Below the pieces are notes generated by a model, which was not told the DNA's origin, did not search any database, and was given only the letters and a program-made list of their open reading frames with translations. From positions 4,402,001 to 4,466,000 of the forward strand of contig NZ_CP092488.2 in assembly GCF_022430545.2 (NCBI RefSeq): a DNA stretch of 64,000 bases, written 5' to 3'. Made by a program: the position numbers and the translations under genes. Of this stretch, positions 16,995 to 25,453 are shown piece after piece. This DNA is from Mycobacterium paraterrae. Its GTDB lineage: Bacteria; Actinomycetota; Actinomycetes; Mycobacteriales; Mycobacteriaceae. Every line of letters begins with the position of its first letter. The first letter of the stretch is position 1.

Positions 16995-19172
16995 TCACTT
17001 CGTCTTGCGAAAGACGAGCAACGCGCGAGGGGGCAGCGACACCTCGTCGCCGTCATGGACGGTCAGGCTCACCGATCCGGTGGCGTCAGTGGTATCGAGC
17101 ACAGCCGTCCACTCAGAGGCGTAGTCGTCGGAAGGAATCACGAAATCCACCTCGTGGTCGTGGGCGTTGAAGCACATCAGGAAAGAGTCGTCGACGACCC
17201 TTTCGCCGCGCGCATTGGGTTCGGGGATCGCCTCGCCGTTGAGAAAAACCGCGATGCTCTTGCCGAATTCGCCACCCCAGTCCTGGTGCTGCATTTCCTT
17301 GCCGGCCGGCGTCAGCCAAGCGATATCGCGAACCTCGTCGCCGCTGCGGATCGGCTCACCGTCGAAGAAGCGGCGGCGACGGAATACCGGATGCTTCTTG
17401 CGCAGCGCGGTGGCTCTGCGGGTGAACTCCAGCTGGTCACTGTTTTTGTCGACCAAAGACCAATCCATCCAGGCCAATTCGGAGTCTTGGCAATAGACGT
17501 TGTTGTTGCCCTGTTGACTGCGGCCGATCTCGTCGCCGTGGGCGATCATCGGTGTGCCCTGGCTGACCATCAGCGTGGCGATGATGTTGCGCATCTGCCT
17601 GGCACGCAGTTCGAGGATCTCCGGGTCGTCGGTCGGGCCCTCGACACCGCAGTTCCAGGACCGGTTGTGGCTCTCGCCGTCCCGGTTGTCTTCGCCGTTG
17701 GCCTCGTTGTGCTTCTCGTTGTAGGAGACCAGGTCGTTGAGGGTGAATCCGTCGTGGGCGGTCACGAAGTTGATGCTGGCGCTCGGCCGGCGACTGGTCG
17801 CCTCGTAGAGGTCCGACGACCCGGTCAGCCGGGACGCGAACTCGCCTAGTGTCGCGGGCTCGCCCCGCCAGTAGTCACGCACAGTATCGCGATACTTCCC
17901 GTTCCACTCGGTCCACAAACCCGGGAAGTTGCCGACCTGGTAGCCACCCTCGCCGACGTCCCACGGTTCGGCGATGAGTTTGACCTGACTGACGACCGGA
18001 TCTTGTTGCACCAGATCGAAAAAGGCGCTCAGTCGATCGACGTCGTAGAACTCCCGCGCCAAGGTCGAGGCGAGATCGAAGCGAAACCCGTCCACGTGCA
18101 TCTCGGTGACCCAGTAGCGCAGCGAGTCCATGATCAGCTGCAGGGTGTGTGGGTGTCGTGCGTTGAGGCTGTTGCCGGTGCCGGTGAAGTCCTTGTACTT
18201 ACTCAGGTCGTCGTCGACGAGCCGGTAATAGGCGGCGTTGTCGATGCCGCGGAAGTTGATCGTCGGACCGAGGTGGTTGCCTTCGGCGGTGTGGTTGTAG
18301 ACCACGTCGAGGATGACCTCGATGCCTTGCTCGTGGAACGCTCTGACCATCGACTTGAATTCGGTGACCGCACTGCGGGCCCGTCGATTGGCGGCGTACT
18401 GATAGTGCGGCGCGAAGAAGCCAAAGGTGTTGTAGCCCCAGTAGTTTCGCAGTCCTAGGTCAAGCAACCGGTGATCGTGCATGAATTGGTGCACGGGCAT
18501 CAGTTCGATCGCGGTCACGTTCAGCGACTTCAGGTGCTCGATGATGGCCGGGTGGCCGAGGCCGGCATAGGTGCCACGCAGCGCCTCGGGAATCGCGGGG
18601 TGGGTCTGCGTCATGCCCTTGACATGAGCCTCGTAGATGACCGTCTCGTGGTACGGGGTGCGAGGTGCGCGGTCGTTGGCCCAGTCGAAGTAGGGATTGA
18701 TCACCACGCTGGTCATCGTGTGGCCCAGCGAGTCGACACCGGGCAGGGTAGTGGTCTCGGCGGGATCTTTCTCCGCTGCGGTCAGGTCGTAGGAGTACAA
18801 CGCCTGGTCGAACGTGAATTCGCCGTCGAAGCATTTGCCGTAGGGGTCGAGCAGCAACTTGCTGGGGTCGCAACGGTGACCGGACGCAGGCTCGAATGGG
18901 CCGTGCACGCGAAACCCGTAGCGCTGTCCTGGCGTGACATCAGGCAGATACGCGTGCCAGACGTAACCGTCGACCTCCTCGAGGCGGACGCGGGTCTCCT
19001 GCCCGTCGTCGGCGATCAGGCACAGCTCGACTTTCTCGGCGATTTCGGAAAACAGCGCGAAGTTGGTGCCGGTGCCGTCGTAGTTGGCGCCTAACGGGTA
19101 GCTGCTTCCCGGCCACACAGTGGCCAGTGCCGGAGGGGCTGCGGTTCCGCTGGTCGAGTCTGGCGAAGGCAT
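16995..19172 (-). CDS. treX: glycogen debranching enzyme TreX (GlgX type)
   Basis: GH13 isoamylase-type enzyme that hydrolyses alpha-1,6 branches of glycogen to supply linear maltodextrins to TreY. It is 725 aa, close to the 721 aa I recall for M. tuberculosis. An N-terminal CBM48-like domain (YPLGANYDGTGTNFALFSEIAEKVELCLI) is followed by the barrel. The nucleophile is in VDGFRFDLASTL (about D367), and the other conserved regions include KLIAEPWDVGEGGYQVGNFP and NFVTAHDGFTLNDLVSYNEKHNEANGE. The ATG at 19172 is chosen because TAAGGT lies 6 nt upstream; a GTG one codon earlier is possible. It is the first gene of the treX-treY-treZ operon. Confidence 0.97.
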   Translation of the reverse strand: MPSPDSTSGTAAPPALATVWPGSSYPLGANYDGTGTNFALFSEIAEKVELCLIADDGQETRVRLEEVDGYVWHAYLPDVTPGQRYGFRVHGPFEPASGHRCDPSKLLLDPYGKCFDGEFTFDQALYSYDLTAAEKDPAETTTLPGVDSLGHTMTSVVINPYFDWANDRAPRTPYHETVIYEAHVKGMTQTHPAIPEALRGTYAGLGHPAIIEHLKSLNVTAIELMPVHQFMHDHRLLDLGLRNYWGYNTFGFFAPHYQYAANRRARSAVTEFKSMVRAFHEQGIEVILDVVYNHTAEGNHLGPTINFRGIDNAAYYRLVDDDLSKYKDFTGTGNSLNARHPHTLQLIMDSLRYWVTEMHVDGFRFDLASTLAREFYDVDRLSAFFDLVQQDPVVSQVKLIAEPWDVGEGGYQVGNFPGLWTEWNGKYRDTVRDYWRGEPATLGEFASRLTGSSDLYEATSRRPSASINFVTAHDGFTLNDLVSYNEKHNEANGEDNRDGESHNRSWNCGVEGPTDDPEILELRARQMRNIIATLMVSQGTPMIAHGDEIGRSQQGNNNVYCQDSELAWMDWSLVDKNSDQLEFTRRATALRKKHPVFRRRRFFDGEPIRSGDEVRDIAWLTPAGKEMQHQDWGGEFGKSIAVFLNGEAIPEPNARGERVVDDSFLMCFNAHDHEVDFVIPSDDYASEWTAVLDTTDATGSVSLTVHDGDEVSLPPRALLVFRKTK

Positions 19173-19178
19173 CACTCG

Positions 19179-19184
19179 ACCTTA
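19179..19184 (-). promoter_or_regulatory. candidate -10 (TAAGGT) of the treXYZ operon, leaderless
   Basis: On the minus strand TAAGGT is followed by 6 nt and the ATG at 19172. This favours that start over the GTG at 19175, which would leave only 3 nt. Confidence 0.45.
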
Positions 19185-19257
19185 GTGGCGCTGTGATTAG
19201 CTCGCTCAGCCGCCGCATAGCGTTGCCTCATATCCACGGCCGCCGCGCGGCCCGCGG

Positions 19258-21411
19258 TTACCACCAACCGGTCGCGGGTCCGAGCTGACGGCCGAGCTCG
19301 TTGGTCATCGTGCGCATGTAAGTCGCCGACAGGTGATGAGCGTCGTGATATACCAACACATTTCCCTCGACGGCCGGGCAGATGTCGGCGCGGCACACGG
19401 CGTCGCTCATGTCCAGCGGCTTGAGCATCGGAAACTGCTCGACCCAGTCCAGGGTCGGATTGCGGTCCGCGAGCACCTCGGAGCGCTTGATCCCGCACGA
19501 CGTCGCGTTGCCGCCCTTGGCCAAACAGTCCGAGGGGTTGAACGGCTGTCCGTCCTTGACCAGCCACGGGGTGTCCCGCATGGCCAGGATTGGAATGTTG
19601 TTGTCCGAGAACGTCTGCCAGATCCCGACGTACGTGCCGGGCATCACGTCGCCGGGTTTGATGTTCCACGGCCGCGTCGAGGTGGTGAACACGAAGTCAG
19701 GGTGATCGGCGATGACCGCGTCGATCGCCTTCGGCACCCATTCGGCACACTCCGGGTAGGGGTCGTTGTTGCCCATTACCAGTGGCTTCTTTTCCGTGGA
19801 CAGCGCGCAACCCATCTTCAGATACGTGGTGATCTTGAAATGGTGGCGGCGTCCCAGGAGGTCCAGCGCGGTGAGCCAGTGCTCGGCATGCGACCCGCCA
19901 GCCAGCGCGATCGTTCGGGTCGCGTCCTTGTCGCCGTAGGTGCACTTGATCACGTCGGTGTTCTTGAAGTCGCTGATGCAACCGTCACGGGTGGACGGCG
20001 GATAGTCGGTTTGGGCTTCGAGCACCGTCGGCCGCATCCGCAGGGTCGGCACCCGCACATGTTTGATCAATGCCCGAGCGCCCGGGTAGTCGCTGGAACT
20101 CAGCGCGCTCAGCTCCTTGCCGCTGGCGCGTTCGACGTTGACGTGCTCGCGCCACGTGAAAGCCGTAGCCGTCAGCGTCACACCCATCAGTCCAACCATC
20201 GAGCCCAGCACGATCGTGGGGCGGCGCAGCCGAGTGCGCCAGGGCGCGGCGGCGGTCGTCTCGCGCGCGGTATTCGCGGGTTTGCGCTGACGTAGCGGTT
20301 CTTCGATGTAGCGGTTGGTCAGATACGCCAGTACGCCAGAGACCAGCAGCACCGCTGTGCCCTCGGCGACGTTGGCGTGCGCGTGGCCGGTGTAGGCCAG
20401 CCAGAAGATCAACAGGGGCCAATGCCAGAGATACAACGCGTAGGCCATCTCGCCGAGACGCACCAGCGGACGGGTGGCCATCAGCCGGTTCGGCAACGGC
20501 AGGCTGTCGCCTCCGGCGCGGTTGGCGCCGGCCAGGATGAACAGCACCGTCGCACCGACCGGCACCAGCGTCCACGGACCGGGAAACTGTCGGACGCCGT
20601 CGATCAGCGCTCCGCAGGACAGCACGGCAGCCAGAGCGGCGGTGGCGGCGGCGGTGCGCAGCCACATCGGCCACCGGATGTAGGGGACCAGCGCGCCGAC
20701 CAATGCCCCCACCAGCAGTTCCCACCCGCGGGCGAAGCTGTTGTAGTAGGCCACCGCCTGGTTGGACTGGTGGGCGAAGATCGCATACACGAACGATGCG
20801 GTCGCCAACGCGGCGAGCAGGATCACGAATGCGGTACGCAGGCGCGCGCCGAGGCGGCGTCGGAGCAGATAAGCGACACCGAAAACCAGCGCGAGGAACG
20901 TGATGTAGAACTGGCCCTGCACGGACATCGACCAGATGTGCTGCAGGGGACTGACCGATTCGCCGGCGCGCAGGTAGTCGGCGACCGTGGCGGCGAGTTC
21001 CCAGTTCTGGTAGTAGCCGAGACTGGCCAGGCTCTGATCGGCGAACGTCTCCCAGCGTGTCTCGGGCTGGATCAGGATCGTCAAGACCGCGCACCCGGCC
21101 AGCACCACCACCAGGGCCGGCAGCAGCCGTCGCACCAGCCGCACCACTTCAGGGACCGGCGACAGCGACGAATTCGGGTTGAGCGCGGCTCGCAGCAGTT
21201 TGCCGCCGAAGAAGAAGCCGGACAGCGTCAGGAATACGTCGACGCCGCCGGACACCCGGCCGAACCACACGTGGAACATCGCGACAAGCGCGATGGCGAT
21301 GCCGCGCAGCCCGTCGAGGTCGTGCCGGTATTGCCCTGCCCGATTCTCCGCCGCGGATGGCACCTGCGGCGACGCGCTGACGTCGGCTGGGCGGGTCGGG
21401 GAGATCGTCAT
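19258..21411 (-). CDS. OafA/YrhL-type membrane acyltransferase with SGNH domain (Rv1565c homologue)
   Basis: Integral membrane O-acyltransferase, 717 aa. The acyltransferase-3 domain (about 25-400) has roughly ten membrane segments. It starts with HDLDGLRGIAIALVAMFHVWFGRVSGGVDVFLTLSGFFFGG, which contains the catalytic-type histidine and the conserved FLTLSGFFF. A further segment near 400 leads to an extracellular SGNH-hydrolase-like domain (about 450-717). Its serine is in IALAGGSHAEHW and its Asp-x-x-His is DAHHLSATYMRT. Proteins with this architecture add acyl groups to cell-surface glycans or lipids. The substrate here is unknown. It is transcribed away from ripD at 21482 with a 70-bp gap. 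Confidence 0.9.
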   Translation of the reverse strand: MTISPTRPADVSASPQVPSAAENRAGQYRHDLDGLRGIAIALVAMFHVWFGRVSGGVDVFLTLSGFFFGGKLLRAALNPNSSLSPVPEVVRLVRRLLPALVVVLAGCAVLTILIQPETRWETFADQSLASLGYYQNWELAATVADYLRAGESVSPLQHIWSMSVQGQFYITFLALVFGVAYLLRRRLGARLRTAFVILLAALATASFVYAIFAHQSNQAVAYYNSFARGWELLVGALVGALVPYIRWPMWLRTAAATAALAAVLSCGALIDGVRQFPGPWTLVPVGATVLFILAGANRAGGDSLPLPNRLMATRPLVRLGEMAYALYLWHWPLLIFWLAYTGHAHANVAEGTAVLLVSGVLAYLTNRYIEEPLRQRKPANTARETTAAAPWRTRLRRPTIVLGSMVGLMGVTLTATAFTWREHVNVERASGKELSALSSSDYPGARALIKHVRVPTLRMRPTVLEAQTDYPPSTRDGCISDFKNTDVIKCTYGDKDATRTIALAGGSHAEHWLTALDLLGRRHHFKITTYLKMGCALSTEKKPLVMGNNDPYPECAEWVPKAIDAVIADHPDFVFTTSTRPWNIKPGDVMPGTYVGIWQTFSDNNIPILAMRDTPWLVKDGQPFNPSDCLAKGGNATSCGIKRSEVLADRNPTLDWVEQFPMLKPLDMSDAVCRADICPAVEGNVLVYHDAHHLSATYMRTMTNELGRQLGPATGWW

Positions 21412-21428
21412 GATTGACAGACAATCTA
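21412..21428 (-). promoter_or_regulatory. candidate -10 and overlapping palindrome upstream of the acyltransferase
   Basis: On the minus strand TAGATT (21423-21428) lies 11 nt before the ATG at 21411. A perfect inverted repeat GATTG-ACAGA-CAATC (21412-21426) fills that space and could be an operator or a short hairpin leader. Inferred from sequence only. Confidence 0.35.
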
Positions 21429-21481
21429 CCTAACCCGCTGGGCGCCGTGCGTCGTCGAAAACCGGCCGCGAGGCCCTTCGG

Positions 21482-21988
21482 TTAGGACTCCAGGATGCGA
21501 GTGAGGTACGGCACCATGCCGGTGGTGCGGGCAGTGGTGACGGTGACCGCTGGCTCGGTTGCCTCGATCATCTGGTTGTTACCGAGATACATCGCGACGC
21601 TCTGAGTGCCGCCCGGCCCGTAGCAGAGCAGATCACCCGGGCGTGCCTGTGCCGGTAGTACCTTCCGGCCGACGTTGCACTGCTCTGCCGAGGTGCGCGG
21701 CATCTTCACACCGGCGCCGGCATAGGCGTACTGAATCAGGCCGGAGGCGTCGAAACCGACGACGTTGGCGTTCAGACCGGTGCCGCGGGTCGGGCCGGCG
21801 GCGTTGCCGCCGCCGTACAGGAACGGCACATTGCGCTGAGACAGGGCGCGCTGGATCACGTAACTGGTGTTCTGCTGGTAGCCCACCAGCGTCGGGCCGG
21901 TCGGGTCAGCGCTGGCGACGTGGGGGTTGACCATCGGCAGCGCCAACAACAGGGCCAAGCTGGACGGGATGGCGAAGCTGCGCTTCAT
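21482..21988 (-). CDS. ripD: RipD-like secreted NlpC/P60 protein with degenerate active site
   Basis: Secreted NlpC/P60-fold protein, 168 aa. The signal peptide has a hydrophobic core LALLLALPMV and cleavage is likely after ASA27. The catalytic cysteine is replaced by alanine (A81 in GFDASGL) and the catalytic histidine by serine (S130 in GTQSVAMYLG). The same substitutions are known for M. tuberculosis RipD, described as a non-catalytic peptidoglycan binder. The protein ends directly after the NlpC/P60 fold (YLTRILES), so the roughly 60-residue C-terminal tail of M. tuberculosis RipD is absent. The ATG at 21988 has GAGAGG 8 nt upstream; an ATG two codons earlier is too close to it. Confidence 0.9.
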   Translation of the reverse strand: MKRSFAIPSSLALLLALPMVNPHVASADPTGPTLVGYQQNTSYVIQRALSQRNVPFLYGGGNAAGPTRGTGLNANVVGFDASGLIQYAYAGAGVKMPRTSAEQCNVGRKVLPAQARPGDLLCYGPGGTQSVAMYLGNNQMIEATEPAVTVTTARTTGMVPYLTRILES

Positions 21989-22018
21989 GTTCATCACCTC
22001 TCTGCGGCGTCGGCACGG

Positions 22019-22063
22019 TGACTTCGTGCTTTCGCCGCCGATTCGCCGGTTCACCCGAAGTCA
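22019..22063 (-). other. hairpin in the ripD 5' leader
   Basis: TGACTTCG (22019-22026) pairs perfectly with CGAAGTCA (22056-22063), enclosing a smaller CCG/CGG stem. It lies about 20 nt upstream of the ripD Shine-Dalgarno, so it would be in the 5' untranslated RNA. It could be a terminator or antiterminator, or part of a larger structured leader. The rest of 22064-22300 is AT-richer than its surroundings, with runs of T, and shows no gene I can support. Confidence 0.4.
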
Positions 22064-22300
22064 TGCCGGCCCGCCCCGTTGGTAGCCGCACACCGCGTCG
22101 ACGACCGATACGGCCGGGAAGCGATGCCTCGTAGGTGAACCGCTGAATTCACAACAGTCACTAGGAACACTGTGGCAACAAACGCCTGCAAGAGCCACTT
22201 TTTTGGGCACTTCTGCGGCATTTTTTGTCTTACTGTGATCGAACGGTGATCGCACAGCGGTCCGCGGCCGAAACCCGCGCGCGCAGTTGTGATTTCGCTC

Positions 22301-22744
22301 TCAGCCCGATGATTGCTCGACGCTGGGGTCGCTGTGCCAGTAGATGCTGCTGAACTGCGTGAGCGCCCCGCCGACGCCGGCGGCGACTAGAACGAGGGCG
22401 ATTGCCAACAGCGGCCAGAAAGACAGGTACCAACCCTTCAAGAGCGATATCAGCGGCCCGAGCAATGCCGCGGCGACCGCGGCCCCGATGCCGCCCCACA
22501 CCACGGGGTAGATGTAGTAATCGACGCCGAACGGTGCGGGGGGACAGTCCCCGACGCAGGTATCTTTCAGGAAGCCGAAAAGCCTTGCATACCAATCGGT
22601 CCCGAAGGCCAGCACGGCGAGCAGGACGAGCAGCGCCACCAACGAGGCCACGTCCCAGGGAACGAGCCGCAGCCGCAGTACCCGCGGCGGGGAGTCATCG
22701 TGGTGGATGGGGGACGGGTCATCAAACTGCTGCGGCGAAGCCAT
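22301..22744 (-). CDS. membrane protein, Rv1567c-like
   Basis: A 147-aa protein with a proline- and aspartate-rich N-terminus and three probable membrane segments: VASLVALLVLLAVLAFGTDW, YPVVWGGIGAAVAAALLGPLISLL and FWPLLAIALVLVAAGVGGAL. Function unknown. The frame remains open to 22978, but the extra 78 codons consist of MIRU-like repeats read in shifting frames. The ATG at 22744 (MASPQQFDD) is therefore preferred, although it has no clear Shine-Dalgarno. It lies upstream of ripD on the same strand and is divergent from bioA. Confidence 0.7.
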   Translation of the reverse strand: MASPQQFDDPSPIHHDDSPPRVLRLRLVPWDVASLVALLVLLAVLAFGTDWYARLFGFLKDTCVGDCPPAPFGVDYYIYPVVWGGIGAAVAAALLGPLISLLKGWYLSFWPLLAIALVLVAAGVGGALTQFSSIYWHSDPSVEQSSG

Positions 22745-22802
22745 GGTGATGTCAATGCTGCCGGAAGCCCGGCTTTTCTGCGACCGAACAGCCCGACCCC
22801 TT

Positions 22803-22970
22803 GGTGCCGCTCCTCCTCTTTGGCGCCGCTCATGCGGCGCACGTCTAGGTCGACGGCAGTACCTAGGGTGCCGCTCCTCCTCATCGCTCCGCTCTGAATC
22901 GTCGCCGGCAGTGCCGAGGGTGCCGCTCCTCCTCATCGCTGCGCTCTGCATCGTCGACGGCACGGCCTCT
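22803..22970 (-). repeat. tandem MIRU-like repeats between Rv1567c-like gene and bioA
   Basis: Three tandem units lie at about 22803-22865 (degenerate), 22866-22917 and 22918-22969; the last two are spaced exactly 52 bp. On the minus strand each good copy contains GACGATNCAGAGCG then AGCGATGAGGAGGAGCGGC. This matches my memory of the core of mycobacterial interspersed repetitive units. A related copy lies at 43339-43391 and a more distant one at 38269-38373. The array ends just before the bioA -10 box, so it occupies the region between the divergent genes. Confidence 0.75.
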
Positions 22971-22975
22971 ACGCT
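22970..22975 (+). promoter_or_regulatory. candidate -10 (TACGCT) of bioA
   Basis: TACGCT ends 8 nt before the ATG at 22984, close to leaderless spacing. It abuts the MIRU-like array, so any -35 region is repeat-derived. Confidence 0.35.
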
Positions 22976-22983
22976 CATCGGTT

Positions 22984-24300
22984 ATGGCCGCGGAGAGTCC
23001 CGGGCTCACACCGGAGCAGATCAGCGCGATCGACGCGGCCCATCTGTGGCACCCCTACAGCACGATCGGAGCTGAAGCGGTGGCTCCGATCGTCGCCATC
23101 GGCGCGCGTGGCGCGTGGCTCACGCTCGTCCGCGACGGCCAACAGATCCAGGCGATCGACGCAATGAGCTCTTGGTGGACGGCCGTGCACGGGCATGGTC
23201 ATCCGGTACTGGACGCCGCAATGACCCGCCAGCTGGCCACCATGAACCACGTGATGTTCGGTGGACTCACCCACGAACCCGCGGCCCGGCTGGCTCAGCT
23301 CCTGGTCGACATCACCCCGGACGGTCTGGAGACCGTCTTTTTCAGCGATTCCGGTTCGGTGTCGATCGAGGTCGCGGCGAAGATGGCGCTGCAGTACTGG
23401 CGCAGCCGTGGCCTTCCCGACAAACACCGCCTGATGACCTGGCGCGGCGGATACCACGGCGACACCTTCACACCGATGAGCGTCTGCGACCCCGACGGCG
23501 GCATGCATTCGCTCTGGACTGACGTGCTGGCCCACCAGGTGTTCGCCCCCCAAGTGCCTCGCGACTACGACCAGGCGTATGTCGCCGCGTTCGAGGCGCA
23601 GTTGGCCGATCACGCCGCCGAACTTGCCGCCGTGATCGTCGAGCCGGTGGTCCAGGGCGCCGGCGGGATGCGCTTCCACGACCCGCGCTACCTGACCGAC
23701 CTGCGCGAGATCTGCCAGCGGCATGAGGTGCTGCTGATTTTCGACGAAATCGCGACCGGGTTCGGGCGCACCGGCGAATTGTTCGCCGCCGACCACGCCG
23801 GGGTCAGCCCCGACATCATGTGCGTCGGCAAAGCGCTGACCGGTGGCTACCTCAGCCTGGCCGCCACCTTGTGCACCGCCGACATCGCGCACACGATCAG
23901 CAACGGCGAGGCCGGGGCGCTGATGCACGGGCCGACCTTCATGGCCAATCCTCTGGCTTGCGCGGTTTCGGTGGCCGCGGTGGAGTTGCTGCTCGGCCAG
24001 GACTGGCATTCAACGGTCGCCGAGATCGGCGCCGGCCTGGCCGCCGGCCTCGAGCGGGCCCACGCATTGCCAGGCGTGACCGATGTCCGGGTCTGCGGGG
24101 CCATCGGTGTCATCGAATGCGACCGTCCCGTCGACCTGGCGATCACTACCCCCGCAGCTCTGGACCGCGGTGTCTGGCTGCGGCCCTTCCGCAACCTGAT
24201 CTACGCGATGCCGCCGTTCATCTGCACCCCCGGCGAAATCGCACAGGTCACGTCGGCCATGGTCGAGGTAGCCGGGCTGACCGGCTCTCGTAGTCTTTAG
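22984..24300 (+). CDS. bioA: adenosylmethionine-8-amino-7-oxononanoate aminotransferase BioA
   Basis: PLP aminotransferase that uses SAM as amino donor to convert KAPA to DAPA in biotin synthesis. It is 438 aa. The PLP lysine is K283 in CVGKALTGGYL, the number I recall for the M. tuberculosis enzyme. Other signatures are MSSWWTAVHGHGHPVLD, FFSDSGSVSIEVAAKMALQYW, TWRGGYHGDTF and IFDEIATGFGRTG. It heads the bioA-bioF-bioD-2H phosphoesterase unit; bioF follows after 4 nt. Confidence 0.97.
   Translation: MAAESPGLTPEQISAIDAAHLWHPYSTIGAEAVAPIVAIGARGAWLTLVRDGQQIQAIDAMSSWWTAVHGHGHPVLDAAMTRQLATMNHVMFGGLTHEPAARLAQLLVDITPDGLETVFFSDSGSVSIEVAAKMALQYWRSRGLPDKHRLMTWRGGYHGDTFTPMSVCDPDGGMHSLWTDVLAHQVFAPQVPRDYDQAYVAAFEAQLADHAAELAAVIVEPVVQGAGGMRFHDPRYLTDLREICQRHEVLLIFDEIATGFGRTGELFAADHAGVSPDIMCVGKALTGGYLSLAATLCTADIAHTISNGEAGALMHGPTFMANPLACAVSVAAVELLLGQDWHSTVAEIGAGLAAGLERAHALPGVTDVRVCGAIGVIECDRPVDLAITTPAALDRGVWLRPFRNLIYAMPPFICTPGEIAQVTSAMVEVAGLTGSRSL
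24291..24296 (+). promoter_or_regulatory. possible internal -10 (TAGTCT) before bioF
   Basis: TAGTCT lies inside the last codons of bioA and ends 8 nt before the bioF ATG. It might give bioF a separate transcript. Weak, pattern-only evidence. Confidence 0.25.
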
Positions 24301-24304
24301 TGCG

Positions 24305-25453
24305 ATGACGCAGATCGAGACTTCACCGCTGGCCTGGCTGGAGGCGCATGCCGAGCAGCGTCGGCAAGCCGGGCTGCGGCGCGCACTGCGGCCCCGCCCG
24401 GCGGTGGCCACCGAGCTCGACCTGGCGTCGAACGACTACCTCGGGTTGTCCCAGCACGGTGACGTGATCGAGGGCGGTGTCGACGCGCTGCGCACCTGGG
24501 GCGCCGGCGCGACGGGTTCACGCCTGGTGACCGGTAACACCTCGCTGCACGAGGAGCTGGAGTGCAGCCTTGCCGACTTCGTCGGCGCCGCGGCCGGTTT
24601 GGTGTTCTCCTCGGGCTACACCGCTAACCAGGGGGCCGTGGTGGGGCTCTCCGGTCCGGGCTCGCTGCTGGTGTCCGACGCGCTGTCGCACGCCTCGCTG
24701 GTCGACGCATGCCGGCTGTCGCGCGCACGGGTCGTGGTCACACCGCACCGCGACGTCGCCGCGGTCGAATCGGCACTGGCCGCGCGCGACGAGGAGCGGG
24801 CCGTCGTGATCACCGAGTCGGTGTTCTCCACCGACGGAGCGCTTGCCCCGCTCCGCGAACTGCACGACGTCTGTCGCCGGCACCGGGCACTGCTGATCGT
24901 CGACGAAGCTCACGGCTTGGGAGTCCGGGGCGCCGGAGGGCGCGGACTGGTGCACGAGCTCGGCTTGGCCGCCGCGCCCGACATCGTGATGACGACGACG
25001 CTTTCGAAGGCGTTCGGCAGTCAGGGCGGCGCCGTTCTCGGCTCGGTTGCGGTGCGCGATCACCTCATCGATGCCGCCCGGCCGTTCATCTTCGACACCG
25101 GGCTCGCGCCCGCGGCGGTGGGCGCGGCGCTAGCCGCGCTGCAGGTCCTCCAGCGCGAGCCGTGGCGACCCGGCGCCGTCCTGCGCCACGCCGCGACGCT
25201 GGCCCAGATCTGCGATGTCAGTCAGATGCCGCAGTCCGCCGTAGTGTCGGTGATCCTCGGCGAGCCCGAGGTCGCGCTGGCGGCCGCGACGGCATGCCTC
25301 GACGCCGGTGTCCGGGTGGGCTGTTTCCGTCCCCCCACGGTGCCCGCGGGCACGTCGCGGCTGCGCCTGACCGCGCGCGCGTCGCTGGACGACGACGATC
25401 TCGGGCTGGCCCGTGCGGTGCTGACCGACGTGCTGGCCGCGGCACGGCGTTGA
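24305..25453 (+). CDS. bioF: 8-amino-7-oxononanoate synthase BioF
   Basis: PLP enzyme that condenses pimeloyl-thioester with alanine to give KAPA. It is 382 aa. The PLP lysine is K235 in TLSKAFGSQGG. The conserved LASNDYLGLSQH, GATGSRLVTGNTSLHEELE and LIVDEAHGLGVRGAGGRG are present. It starts 4 nt after the bioA stop, and its TGA overlaps the bioD start codon. It corresponds to bioF1 (Rv1569). Confidence 0.97.
   Translation: MTQIETSPLAWLEAHAEQRRQAGLRRALRPRPAVATELDLASNDYLGLSQHGDVIEGGVDALRTWGAGATGSRLVTGNTSLHEELECSLADFVGAAAGLVFSSGYTANQGAVVGLSGPGSLLVSDALSHASLVDACRLSRARVVVTPHRDVAAVESALAARDEERAVVITESVFSTDGALAPLRELHDVCRRHRALLIVDEAHGLGVRGAGGRGLVHELGLAAAPDIVMTTTLSKAFGSQGGAVLGSVAVRDHLIDAARPFIFDTGLAPAAVGAALAALQVLQREPWRPGAVLRHAATLAQICDVSQMPQSAVVSVILGEPEVALAAATACLDAGVRVGCFRPPTVPAGTSRLRLTARASLDDDDLGLARAVLTDVLAAARR

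Noticed and set aside
22745..22978. N-terminal extension of the Rv1567c-like protein through the repeat array
   Set aside because: The 52-bp repeat period puts successive copies in different frames, so the extension is not a maintained protein sequence.
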